64,000 bases of DNA from Qipengyuania pacifica (GTDB lineage: Bacteria > Pseudomonadota > Alphaproteobacteria > Sphingomonadales > Sphingomonadaceae): contig NZ_JAHWXO010000004.1 of the NCBI RefSeq assembly GCF_019857205.1, positions 186,001-250,000 of the forward strand, written 5' to 3'. This document shows positions 43,653 to 52,679 of the stretch, piece by piece. Position 1 is the stretch's first letter. Every line of letters begins with the position of its first letter. The notes beneath the pieces are model-generated. The model saw nothing but the letters and a program-made list of their open reading frames with translations, ran no database searches and was not told the origin of the DNA. Position numbers and translations under genes: made by a program.

Positions 43653-44504
43653 TCAAGTCGAACGTCCTAGCCGGGTCATCAACACGCCGGCCAGCACGAT
43701 CATGGTGGAAACGACTTTCGCCAGGCTGAGCTTTTCTCTGAGTACGAACACGCCGATCAGTAGAGCAAAGACGATCGAAGTTTCGCGCAATGCGGTGACG
43801 AGTGCGATGGGCGCCTGCGTAAACGACCAGACGACCAGCGCGTATGCCGCATAGGATGCGCCCCCGCCGATCAGCGTCAGCCGCAACCCCTGACGCGGGA
43901 TCCACTTCAACGCCGAGGGCCGCACCACTGCAGTAATGGCACCGAACGCCAGCGCATTTCCGATGGTCAGCCAGCCGTAATAGCCCAGCGCCGTCCCCGC
44001 CTCGCGCGCACCCAGTCCGTCGATCAGGGAATAGGACGCGATGAAACAGCCGGTCGTCAGCGCCAGCACGGCGGCCTTGCGATCATGCAGCCCGTCCCTC
44101 TTTCCGACCAGCGCGATGGACATGATGCCGAGGCCGATCAGCGCGATGGCGCCCAGCTCGACCGGCTGCAGGCTGACACCCAGCAACGCCACCGAAACCA
44201 GCGCCACGATCAATGGCGCGCTCCCCCGCGCCAGCGGATAGACCTGCGTCAGATCGCCGGCATCGTAAGACGCCATCAGAAAGAACTCATAACCCAGATG
44301 CAGGCTGATCCCCGCCAGTATCAGCGTGTAGCTGGAAGGGTCCGGCGCCGGCACGAAGAAGAGCGTCGGTATCGCAAATACCGCCTGCCCGATGACGACG
44401 GCCGCGGTGCCGAGATATTTGTCCTTCCCACTCTTCACCATCGCGTTCCAAGCGGCGTGAAGCGCGGCGGCGAGGATGACGGTAAAGAAAATAGCGGCGC
44501 TCAT
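43653..44504 (-). CDS. EamA/DMT family transporter
   Basis: A 283-residue integral membrane protein with about ten hydrophobic helices in two EamA-like repeats. The repeats are recognisable by HAAWNAMVKSGKD near the start, the ARGSAPLIVALVSVALLG segment in repeat one and LRETSIVFALLIGVFVLREKL in repeat two. Members export metabolites such as amino acids or sugars; the substrate here is unknown. Single-gene unit with no informative neighbour. Confidence 0.88.
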   Translation of the reverse strand: MSAAIFFTVILAAALHAAWNAMVKSGKDKYLGTAAVVIGQAVFAIPTLFFVPAPDPSSYTLILAGISLHLGYEFFLMASYDAGDLTQVYPLARGSAPLIVALVSVALLGVSLQPVELGAIALIGLGIMSIALVGKRDGLHDRKAAVLALTTGCFIASYSLIDGLGAREAGTALGYYGWLTIGNALAFGAITAVVRPSALKWIPRQGLRLTLIGGGASYAAYALVVWSFTQAPIALVTALRETSIVFALLIGVFVLREKLSLAKVVSTMIVLAGVLMTRLGRST

Positions 44505-44718
44505 GCCGGCGGCTATAAAAAGATTGACGCGAGCATGTACAGGTGATGCTGCCGAGAAAAACCGGTGCCAACTGTGGTCTGGTCTCTTCCAATTGGCGAT
44601 TGGCAGAAGGCACGACTTTCAAATCGTTGGATACGCCTCTGCGGAACCGTCCATGTCCCTCGCAGCCGTTTACGGATCGGCTCCTTGCGCTTAGCGTACC
44701 CCCAAGGGAGCTATTCCG
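44505..44718. other. 214-base divergent intergenic region
   Basis: No gene, RNA or clear operator seen. It must contain the promoters of the EamA transporter (reverse) and of the S9 peptidase (forward); a purine-rich AAGGGAG (44704-44710) is the ribosome binding site of the peptidase. Confidence 0.45.
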
Positions 44719-47265
44719 TTGATTCGATGGTCAAATATCTTGCCAAGGGCGATCTCTTGGTCCTCGCTCTTTCTCGTCGCCTTGTGCACTGCAGGTACTG
44801 CCCACTCGCGTCCACTCACGATTGATGACGTGCTGGCGATACAGACCGTCGACGGTGCAGATATTTCGCCAACTTCCGGCGAAATCGCGATCGCGATGCC
44901 CCGCCCAGCAGCGCCGGACGAAGTGTATGGTCGCAACTCATACGAGATCGACCCGTCGCGCAACGACATATGGCTTGTGCAACGCGACGGTACGGCTCTT
45001 CGGCGCCTCACGAATGGCCAGCCGGACGCTGCGGCGTATTGGTGCCCCCACTGGAATGCCGATGGAAACTACCTCGCCATGTTGTCCACGGCACCTCAGG
45101 GCAACGAACCCCGGGGTGGTGACAATGCGCGGCTTTACGTTTGGGATCGCGGGTCGAAAACTCCGCGCCGCCTAAGTGAAAGAGCTATCATGACGCAGAC
45201 GCGTTACGGGGGCCCGCTGAATGAAGTCGATCTGCGTGCCGCTCGAAAAAGCTCTCCTGAACAATGCCGCGCCAATGATGAAAATGCACCTTTCGTCTGG
45301 CTCGACGAAACCCGGCTGCTCGCGATCCTTATGCCCGAGGGCGAAAATTCAGCTTTCGTAGACCGTTACGCCAGGTATCACCGCGAAGCGGCGCGCGCAG
45401 GCGCCGAAATCCGCGCCGGCGAAGTTGCGACCGTTTCGCGGTCTGACAGCCCAGGCGAGAACCCCACGGAATATCGCGCCGAGCTGGTCTTATTCGATGT
45501 GGCAGACGGGTCGCAGACGACGCTCGGGTGGGTGCCGGCGTTCCCAATGTTCGGCGCGTTGACCATTGCGCTTTCACCCGATGGGGCACGGGCCGCTGTA
45601 CTTGCTCCGCGCCGCGCCATCCCGCAGCATTTGCTGGCTTCGCCCAGATTGAACTTCGCTACTTGGGAGATCGAAAATACGTTGCTCGTCGCAAACCTGC
45701 AGGGCGATGTTAAACTTACCGAGATTTCACTGCCGGCCGAAGCGAGCTTTCCAGTCGATCTTGGCTCCTGGTCTCCGGATTCGCGCTATCTCACGCTCAG
45801 AGCAAGAGGCGATACCTCGCGCAATGCTGCAGAACTATGGGCTCTGGATGCGGAAGCCGGCACGTTGGAAGCCATGGCGCCGGGCGAAGATGCGGGCCCG
45901 CTTTATCCGCAACGCGGACCGGGCGATTATGCTTTCTGGTCAGGGGACGGCAAGCTCCTGGTCAAGGCAGCGAAGGCCGGCGGCGAGGGGCGCTGGCGAA
46001 GCATAGATGTAGCCGAGGGAAAAGAACTCGCGTTTTCGTCCGGCCTCGCTGGCCTGAGTTCACCGAGGCAGCTCGCCGATGGATCGCTCGTCGCAAAAGC
46101 TGGCGACAGCCACGTTCGCTACGCGTCCGACCAAGGTCAGTTCGTCCGCTGGCCTCCCATCGACGTTGCCGGGTGCACGGGGCCGGCAGAACTTGTCATG
46201 CGTTATGAAGGCGATGTCGCGAGATACACCCTGTGGACGATCGCCGGGCCTCTCGACGCCGCCGTTTCGCTCGATCCCGCCACCCGGATCCTCGATCATG
46301 ATTGCACGGGTCTGGTGGTCGCCCAACACAGCCAGGTGGGCAGCGTCGTTCGCTTCGTCCCATGGGCTGGGACACCGGCCAACCTGATGGAGCGCAACAC
46401 GCATCTCGCCGCAGTGGAACGGGGAGAGCGGCGGATGATCGACTATACGCACGCAAACGGCAGCGCACAGAAGATGGCCGTGCTGTTTCCGCCGGATTAC
46501 GATCCGGCAAGAAGCTACCCCACTCTCTTCTGGGTCTATGGGCGTCACTCGCCGAGCGGGGTGGATGACTATTTCCTCGATCCGCAAATGCCGGGCTTCT
46601 ACAATCTCGATCTCTATGCGGGGCAAGGCTTTGTGGTCGTCATTCCGTCCATCCCGATCCCGCGGGGCGACGCTCCGAACGAATCCTTCGCCGCAATACC
46701 GGGAGGCGTCCTTCCCGCGCTCGACAAGCTGATCGAGCTGGGCATCACCGACGCGGCACGCGCCGGGGTTTTCGGGCACAGCTACGGTGGCTTCACCGTC
46801 AATGCGCTCGTCGCCCAGACCGATCGCTTCGCTGCTGAGGCCTCCCTGTCGGGGGCGAGCGATCTGGCGACCGCCGCGGCCTCGTTCGATCCCACTGCCC
46901 GCGGATGGCGGGGGGCCGAACAGGACATGGCCTTCAACCAGGGTATTTACGAAAGCGGTCTCAATTTCAAAGTGGACCCCGGCACGGACCCGGCACTTTA
47001 CCACCGCAATTCCCCGCTGACCCATGTCGATCAAATCGTCACACCGCTTCTGATCATTCATGGCGAGCTCGATGTTCGAGCGCCTCTCACCCAGGCGGAG
47101 ACGCTCTATTCACTCCTGCACCGCCGGGGCAGACCGGCGAGACTTCTGCGCTATTGGGGAGAGAACCATTCGCTTGCCAATTCGCCGGCCAATGTCCGCG
47201 ATATCAGTCACGAATTGTTGGCCTGGTTCGACCGGCACTTACGTGGCCGAACGGACGAGGACTAA
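44719..47265 (+). CDS. exported S9 family serine peptidase
   Basis: An 848-residue prolyl-oligopeptidase-family enzyme. A signal peptide (SWSSLFLVALCTAGTAHS) is followed by an N-terminal beta-propeller region (residues 40-560) and a C-terminal alpha/beta-hydrolase domain. The triad is Ser688 in GHSYGG, Asp785 in GELDVRAP and His817 in ENHSL. The start is a TTG with AAGGGAG eight bases before it. Probably a periplasmic dipeptidyl- or oligopeptidase. Sphingomonad lasso-peptide isopeptidases belong to the same family, but no lasso precursor or maturation genes lie here. S9 assignment secure, substrate unknown. Confidence 0.9.
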   Translation: MIRWSNILPRAISWSSLFLVALCTAGTAHSRPLTIDDVLAIQTVDGADISPTSGEIAIAMPRPAAPDEVYGRNSYEIDPSRNDIWLVQRDGTALRRLTNGQPDAAAYWCPHWNADGNYLAMLSTAPQGNEPRGGDNARLYVWDRGSKTPRRLSERAIMTQTRYGGPLNEVDLRAARKSSPEQCRANDENAPFVWLDETRLLAILMPEGENSAFVDRYARYHREAARAGAEIRAGEVATVSRSDSPGENPTEYRAELVLFDVADGSQTTLGWVPAFPMFGALTIALSPDGARAAVLAPRRAIPQHLLASPRLNFATWEIENTLLVANLQGDVKLTEISLPAEASFPVDLGSWSPDSRYLTLRARGDTSRNAAELWALDAEAGTLEAMAPGEDAGPLYPQRGPGDYAFWSGDGKLLVKAAKAGGEGRWRSIDVAEGKELAFSSGLAGLSSPRQLADGSLVAKAGDSHVRYASDQGQFVRWPPIDVAGCTGPAELVMRYEGDVARYTLWTIAGPLDAAVSLDPATRILDHDCTGLVVAQHSQVGSVVRFVPWAGTPANLMERNTHLAAVERGERRMIDYTHANGSAQKMAVLFPPDYDPARSYPTLFWVYGRHSPSGVDDYFLDPQMPGFYNLDLYAGQGFVVVIPSIPIPRGDAPNESFAAIPGGVLPALDKLIELGITDAARAGVFGHSYGGFTVNALVAQTDRFAAEASLSGASDLATAAASFDPTARGWRGAEQDMAFNQGIYESGLNFKVDPGTDPALYHRNSPLTHVDQIVTPLLIIHGELDVRAPLTQAETLYSLLHRRGRPARLLRYWGENHSLANSPANVRDISHELLAWFDRHLRGRTDED

Positions 47266-47445
47266 TCCGCACCACCCCATTCCGCGCCTGAATTGAAAAC
47301 CGCCTCTTCGGGACACTGCGTAACAGCGAACCGCTGCATTATTCCTTCCGTCGCACCGGCCGCCCCTTCTATCGCTAAAAGCCGGCAGCCGCGAGCTGGA
47401 ATGCCGGAATTTCCGTTTGGACTGTGACGCTTTGAAAGGGTCTTC

Positions 47446-48576
47446 ATGCGCATAGCCCAAATCGCTCCGCTTGCGGAAAGTTGCCCTCCAAAATTATACG
47501 GTGGAACCGAAAGGATCGTGCACTTCCTGACCGAAGAACTGGTCAGCATGGGGCATGACGTCACCCTTTTCGCCTCGGGCGATTCCCGGACCAGCGCCGA
47601 GCTGGTGCCGTGCGTTCCTCAGGCGCTCAGGCTGGTCGACGGCGCGCAGAACCTCGTGCCGCATCATCTAAGCATGGTGGAGCGCGTGCGGCGGCGGCTC
47701 AGCGATTTCGACATCGTGCATTTTCACATCGACCTGTTTCACTATCCCGCCATCCTCACCTGGGAGACGCCGACGGTCACGACGTTGCATGGGCGGCTGG
47801 ATATTCCCGACCTGCAGACCTGCTATCGTACATTCTCGCAGGTTCCTCTCGTTTCCATCTCGCAGAACCAGCGTATGCCGATGCCCCCGGTAAACTGGAT
47901 CGACACCGTCTATCACGGTCTCCCGGACCAGATGCTGCCCTACGACAAGGACGGCGGCGATTATCTGGTATTCCTCGGTCGTATTTCGCCGGAAAAGCGA
48001 CCCGACCGGGCGATCGAGATAGCGGTGCGAAGCGGTCGGCCGCTCAAGATGGCGGCCAAGATCGACGCGGTGGACCAGGCCTATTGGGATGCGGAAATCC
48101 GCCCTCTGGTCGAAGCGCACGACAACATCGAATATATCGGCGAAGTGAACGAAGCGCAGAAGGCGGAATTGCTGGGCGGCGCAGGCGCGCTGCTGTTCCC
48201 GATCGACTGGCCCGAACCCTTCGGTCTGGTGATGATCGAAGCCATGTCCTGCGGCACGCCCGTAATCGCCTGGAGAAACGGCTCGGTGCCCGAAGTGATG
48301 CAGGACAAGGTGAGCGGCCGGATCGTCGACACGATGGATGATGCCGTTGCAGCCGTGGACGAGGTGTTCGGTTTCGACCGGGCGAAGGTTCGGGACTATT
48401 TCGAACGACGCTTCACGGTCCGCCGCATGGCCGACGATTACGTGCAGATGTTCGAACAGCAGATCGCCAGGCACCAGAATTTGCGCGCCATCGATACCGT
48501 CGATGTCTTTCCGGATGCGCTGCGCCAGGGTTCCTTCCGCGCAGGGCGGCCGCCTGCGCTGGATACGGCTGCCTGA
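47446..48576 (+). CDS. family 4 glycosyltransferase
   Basis: A 376-residue GT-B glycosyltransferase. The N-terminal domain starts MRIAQIAPLAESCPPKLYGG and has FASGDSRTSAEL; the C-terminal nucleotide-sugar domain has YLVFLGRISPEKRPDRAIEIA, FPIDWPEPFGLVMIEAMSC (cited in parts as WPEPFGLVMIEAM) and GTPVIAWRNGSVPEV, including the conserved Glu pair of GT4. GAAAGGG precedes the ATG. It is 24 bases upstream of a glycogen-debranching-type enzyme and probably cotranscribed, suggesting synthesis and trimming of a storage or protective glucan/glucoside (inference). Confidence 0.92.
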   Translation: MRIAQIAPLAESCPPKLYGGTERIVHFLTEELVSMGHDVTLFASGDSRTSAELVPCVPQALRLVDGAQNLVPHHLSMVERVRRRLSDFDIVHFHIDLFHYPAILTWETPTVTTLHGRLDIPDLQTCYRTFSQVPLVSISQNQRMPMPPVNWIDTVYHGLPDQMLPYDKDGGDYLVFLGRISPEKRPDRAIEIAVRSGRPLKMAAKIDAVDQAYWDAEIRPLVEAHDNIEYIGEVNEAQKAELLGGAGALLFPIDWPEPFGLVMIEAMSCGTPVIAWRNGSVPEVMQDKVSGRIVDTMDDAVAAVDEVFGFDRAKVRDYFERRFTVRRMADDYVQMFEQQIARHQNLRAIDTVDVFPDALRQGSFRAGRPPALDTAA

Positions 48577-48600
48577 ATTGAAAAGGAGGGCAGGCAAATC

Positions 48601-50769
48601 TTGTTAGAAAACGGTACGGTCGTTCTCGATGGGCAGCACCAGGTGCAATCATCGACGTCGATTCAGGAACAGGAACTTCGCGCCGTAAAACACGGCGATT
48701 CCTTTGCGCTATTCGATACCCATGGCGACGTCGTCGGGGCCGAAGCCACGCCCGAAGGGGTCTACTTTCGCGATACGCGGCAACTTTCTTTCTGGCGCCT
48801 CACGATCTGCGGCACCTACCCCATGCTTCTGGGATCGGCGCTGGATGACCGGGTCGATGCCCTGATCGTCGATCTGACCAATTCCAGCCTGACCAACCGA
48901 ACCGGCCAACGCATCCCCAATGACGTCCTGCATTTCGGGCGGGTCAAGTTTCTGCACGAAGGCAGCGCGTTCGAACGGCTTTCGGTACGAAACTTCGACC
49001 AGTGTGCGCACAGTTTCAGCATCGAACTGACCCTGGGTGCGGATTTTCGCGACATGTTCGAAGTGCGCGGCGACAAGCGCGAGCGGCGCGGAACCCATGC
49101 CCAACCCCGCTGCACCCCGGACGGGGTCGAATATCGTTATACCGGGCTCGACGATATCGAGCGTCGGACCGCGATCAGTTTCGCTCCCAAGCCGGACTTC
49201 ATCAGCGACCACAAAGTGCGTTTCGATGTGAGCCTTGCGCCGGGCGAGCGGAAGGTTTTCTACACCCAGATCGCCTTTACCGACGATGAGAACGAAAACC
49301 CCACGCGCGCATATCTCGAAGGTTACCGGGCACTGCGCCGGGGGCGCCGCGATGCGCTGGTCGGTCGTCCCTCGCTCGTCTCTTCCAATACCTCTTTCGA
49401 TGCGATGATGGCGCGCAGCATCGCAGATGTGACGACGCTGACCACCCAGACGCCGCAGGGGCCTGCGGCATATGCCGGCATTCCGTGGTATTGCACCCTG
49501 TTCGGGAGGGATTCCCTCGTGACCGCGCTGGAAATGCTCTGGTACGATCCTTCCCTGGCTCGCGGGACCCTGCTCCGCCTGGCCGAATTGCAGGCAGTTG
49601 CAGATGACCCGGCAGCCGATGCAGAGCCAGGTAAAATCCTCCACGAAACAAGGCTCAACGAAATGGCCAATACCGGCGAAGTTCCCTTTCGCCATTATTA
49701 CGGCAGCGTCGATTCCACCCCCTTGTTCATCTTCCTTGCGGGCGAGTATTTCCGCCGCACGGGCGACAGGGAAAGCATCGAAGCGCTGTGGCCCCACCTC
49801 GAAGCAGCTTGCGCATGGATCGAAAATGCAGGCGATCGCGATGGTGACGGCTTCTTCGAATATGGCCGTCGAAACCAGAATGGCTTGCGCAACCAGGGCT
49901 GGAAGGACAGCCACGATGCGATCTCTCATGCCGATGGAAGGCTGGCCGAAGGGCCGATCGCGCTCGTCGAAATGCAGGCCTACGTCTATGGCGCCTGGCG
50001 GGCCATGGCCGACATCTCGAAGGCCCGTGGAGACCGCGGGGCGGCAAGGGAATGGCGCGCAAAAGCAACCGATCTGAAGCAGCGCTTCAATGCCACATTT
50101 TCCGATGAGGAGCTTGGATGCTATATCCTTGCGCTCGATGGCGACAAGCAACCATGCCGCGTCGTGTCCTCCAACGCGGGCCATGCTCTCCTGACCGGTA
50201 TTGCCACACAGCGTCACGCGGAAGCGGTGGCGGCGCGTCTGCTGGAGCCTGATTGCTTCTCCGGTTGGGGCATCAGGACACTCGCGCGCGGGGAAAGCCG
50301 TTACAATCCGATAAGTTATCACAACGGTTCGATCTGGCCGCATGACAACGCCCTGATCGCGGCGGGTTTTTCGCGTTACGGCTTGCAGGATGCGGTAGCC
50401 AGGGTCTTCGGTGCCCTGTTCGAAGCGACCTTCTATTTCGACCAGCAGCGCTTTCCCGAACTGTTCTGCGGCTTCGGTCGCCGCCATGGCCGCGGCCCCA
50501 CGCTCTACCCCGTGGCTTGCGCACCGCAGGCCTGGGCAAGCGGCGCGCCGATGTACATGATCCAGGCTGCGCTCGGGCTGAACGTTTGCGCGCCTGACGC
50601 AGTCCGGTTCGACAAGCCGAGCCTGCCCGCCTTTTTGTCCAACCTGTCGCTCGACGGGCTGGCCTGCGGCGAAGCAAGCGTTGACCTTGACGTCCAGCAG
50701 ATCGGTCCGGCGACCAGCGTTTTCGTGCGCCGCGCAGGTAAGAACGTTAAAGTGGCAATTGGAATTTAA
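48601..50769 (+). CDS. amylo-alpha-1,6-glucosidase/glycogen debranching-type protein
   Basis: A 722-residue protein with an N-terminal glycogen-debranching beta domain (residues 20-220: SFALFDTHGDVVG, GVYFRDTRQLSFW, GERKVFYTQIAF) and a C-terminal six-hairpin (alpha/alpha)6 glycosidase domain (IPWYCTLFGRDSLVTALEML, HADGRLAEGPIALVEMQAYVY cited in part, YHNGSIWPHDNALIAAG). GRDS and WPHDN are family hallmarks. The start is a TTG with AAGGAGGG before it. Works with the upstream glycosyltransferase; in alphaproteobacteria this pair is often separate from the glycogen operon. Exact linkage specificity unknown. Confidence 0.9.
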   Translation: MLENGTVVLDGQHQVQSSTSIQEQELRAVKHGDSFALFDTHGDVVGAEATPEGVYFRDTRQLSFWRLTICGTYPMLLGSALDDRVDALIVDLTNSSLTNRTGQRIPNDVLHFGRVKFLHEGSAFERLSVRNFDQCAHSFSIELTLGADFRDMFEVRGDKRERRGTHAQPRCTPDGVEYRYTGLDDIERRTAISFAPKPDFISDHKVRFDVSLAPGERKVFYTQIAFTDDENENPTRAYLEGYRALRRGRRDALVGRPSLVSSNTSFDAMMARSIADVTTLTTQTPQGPAAYAGIPWYCTLFGRDSLVTALEMLWYDPSLARGTLLRLAELQAVADDPAADAEPGKILHETRLNEMANTGEVPFRHYYGSVDSTPLFIFLAGEYFRRTGDRESIEALWPHLEAACAWIENAGDRDGDGFFEYGRRNQNGLRNQGWKDSHDAISHADGRLAEGPIALVEMQAYVYGAWRAMADISKARGDRGAAREWRAKATDLKQRFNATFSDEELGCYILALDGDKQPCRVVSSNAGHALLTGIATQRHAEAVAARLLEPDCFSGWGIRTLARGESRYNPISYHNGSIWPHDNALIAAGFSRYGLQDAVARVFGALFEATFYFDQQRFPELFCGFGRRHGRGPTLYPVACAPQAWASGAPMYMIQAALGLNVCAPDAVRFDKPSLPAFLSNLSLDGLACGEASVDLDVQQIGPATSVFVRRAGKNVKVAIGI

Positions 50770-50862
50770 TCGGTCGGAGCTGGTTCTTCAAAGCGCAGTC
50801 GGCGGGCAGTCTTCCCGTCGTCGCTCCGGAAATGCCTCACGCCCCTCGCTCACCAGCCCGCT

Positions 50863-51585
50863 TCATTCGTAGCTGTCGTATACATAGCCCAGCGAACGGA
50901 CGGTGCGCACCCGTTCGCCTGCCCCGACGATCCGCAGGGCGCGGCGCAGGCGACCGATCCAGACATCCACGGTACGCTCGTCGATCGGCGGCTCCTGTTT
51001 GCCGAGGGCTTCGATCAGATCGGTGCGGGTCAGCACGCGGTCGGGATGCTGGGCGAAGAAATGCAGCAGGCGGAATTCGTTCGGCCGCAGGTTCAGTGGC
51101 TGCCCCGCCCAGCGCGCCTGCAGGGCTGCAAGATCGACCAGCAGCGCGCCCAGTTCCAGCCGTTCGTTGATCCGCGGCTGCCCGATGCCGCCCTGCAACG
51201 CCATGACCCGGTCCAGAATCATAGTGCGATCGACCGGCCCCACCAGATAATCGTCCGCCCCGGCGCGCAGAGCGCGGCGTTTGTCGTCTGCATCATCCTG
51301 TTCGAGCACGATGGTGATATGCGCTTCGTCGAGACGCGGGTCTCCGCGCAGACGGCGACACATCTCCAGACCCGAAAGGTCTTCCATCACCCAGTCGACG
51401 AAAGCACAGACCGGCCCTTCGACCAGCCGTCTCGGGCCATCGGAATACAGACGGGCGAATGCATAGCGCATCTCGCCATTCTCGAAATCGGGAAGCTCCC
51501 CTGCAATCGGATCGGTCAGGAAAATATTGATCGTGCGCACGCGGTTTTCATCCCACCCTGTCGGGGGATGCGATGGCGCACTCAT
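50863..51585 (-). CDS. OmpR/PhoB-type regulator with degenerate receiver domain
   Basis: A 240-residue two-domain regulator. The C-terminal winged helix (residues 145-238) is canonical: LNLRPNEFRLLHFFAQHPDRVLT, IDERTVDVWIGRLRRAL and VRTVRSLGYVYDS. The receiver (20-130) keeps an Asp at 64 (AFVDWVMEDLSGLEMCRRLR), but the acidic pair near the N-terminus is reduced to FLTDP, the switch Thr/Ser position reads VLEQ and the conserved Lys of the fifth strand is Gly116 (DYLVGPVD). It may therefore act without phosphorylation. No kinase lies next to it. No clear Shine-Dalgarno before the ATG; a GTG at codon 16 is possible. Confidence 0.87.
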   Translation of the reverse strand: MSAPSHPPTGWDENRVRTINIFLTDPIAGELPDFENGEMRYAFARLYSDGPRRLVEGPVCAFVDWVMEDLSGLEMCRRLRGDPRLDEAHITIVLEQDDADDKRRALRAGADDYLVGPVDRTMILDRVMALQGGIGQPRINERLELGALLVDLAALQARWAGQPLNLRPNEFRLLHFFAQHPDRVLTRTDLIEALGKQEPPIDERTVDVWIGRLRRALRIVGAGERVRTVRSLGYVYDSYE

Positions 51586-51642
51586 GTGACTGGTTTGTGA
51601 CCCGCTCGGCGCGATTGTAACACTTTGCGCCGGTTACGCTTC

Positions 51643-52665
51643 CTACGTGTCCGCGACCGATAGCGACCAGTTGCGCGGGACCGTGGTTTCGACGCCGACG
51701 GGGCTCTTGGGCAGATATGGCGCTTCAAGCCGCGCGACCTCGTCTTCGGTCAGGCCCAGGTCCATGGCCGCAACTGCGGCGGTGATATGTCCCTCCTTGG
51801 TCGCCCCGACGATCGGCGCCGTCACGCTCTTGGCGAAATGCCAGGCCAGCGCCACCGTCGCGCGAGAGACACCGCGCTCCTCTGCAATTGCACCCACGGC
51901 CTCCACGATGGCGCGGTCCGCTTCTTCCTGCTGGCGATAGAGCGTTTTGCCGAACCCGTCCGTTTCGCTGCGTACGGTGGTCTCGTCCCAGCTGCGCGCA
52001 AGCTTGCCGCGCGCCAGCGGGCTCCATGGAATGATCCCGACGCTCTGATCCGCGCATAGCGGCAGCATCTCGCGCTCTTCCTCGCGGTAGAGCAGATTGA
52101 CGTGGTTCTGCATGGAGATGAAACGTGTCCAGCCATTCGCCCTGGCGACCTCCTGCGCCTTGGCGAATTGCCATGCCCACATGGACGACGCGCCGATGTA
52201 ACGGGCCTTGCCCGCCTTCACGATATCGTGGAGCGCCTCCATCGTTTCCTCGATCGGCGTGTCCTTGTCCCAGCGGTGGATCTGGAACAGGTCGACGTAA
52301 TCCATGTTCAACCGGGTCAGGCTGTCGTCGATTGCCTGCATCAACGCCTTGCGGGACAGGCCGCCGGCATTGGGTGCCTGCCGCCAGGGCATGAAGGCCT
52401 TGGTTGCCAGCACGATCTCGTCCCGCTTGGCAAATTCGGGCAGCAGCTTGCCGACCACTTCTTCCGATGCGCCGAGCGAATACATGTTGGCGGTGTCGAA
52501 GAAGTTGATCCCGGCTTCCATCGCCTCGCGAATGAAGGGACGCGACTGGTCCTGATCGAGCACCCAGTCCCCATGCCAGCCGCGGCTGGTATCGCCATAG
52601 CTCATGCAGCCGAGGCAGAGGCGCGAAACCTTGAGGCCCGAGGGGCCGAGATTGACGTATTCCAT
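51643..52665 (-). CDS. aldo/keto reductase
   Basis: A 340-residue NADPH-dependent TIM-barrel reductase. The catalytic tetrad is visible: Asp and Tyr in FDTANMYSLG, Lys in LATKAF and His in FQIHRW. SPLARGKLARSW is the cofactor-side segment. AAGGAAGAG precedes the ATG at 52665. It is 14 bases downstream of an SDR and probably the last gene of the flavin reductase/NMO/ACAD/SDR/AKR operon. Likely reduces an aldehyde or ketone; the substrate is unknown. Confidence 0.92.
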   Translation of the reverse strand: MEYVNLGPSGLKVSRLCLGCMSYGDTSRGWHGDWVLDQDQSRPFIREAMEAGINFFDTANMYSLGASEEVVGKLLPEFAKRDEIVLATKAFMPWRQAPNAGGLSRKALMQAIDDSLTRLNMDYVDLFQIHRWDKDTPIEETMEALHDIVKAGKARYIGASSMWAWQFAKAQEVARANGWTRFISMQNHVNLLYREEEREMLPLCADQSVGIIPWSPLARGKLARSWDETTVRSETDGFGKTLYRQQEEADRAIVEAVGAIAEERGVSRATVALAWHFAKSVTAPIVGATKEGHITAAVAAMDLGLTEDEVARLEAPYLPKSPVGVETTVPRNWSLSVADT

Positions 52666-52679
52666 AATCTCTCTTCCTT

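Noticed and set aside
44719..47265. S9 peptidase as a lasso-peptide isopeptidase (Atxe2 type)
   Set aside because: No lasso precursor, B/C maturation proteins or dedicated transporter are adjacent; the protein is longer than the usual isopeptidase. General S9 peptidase is the safer call.
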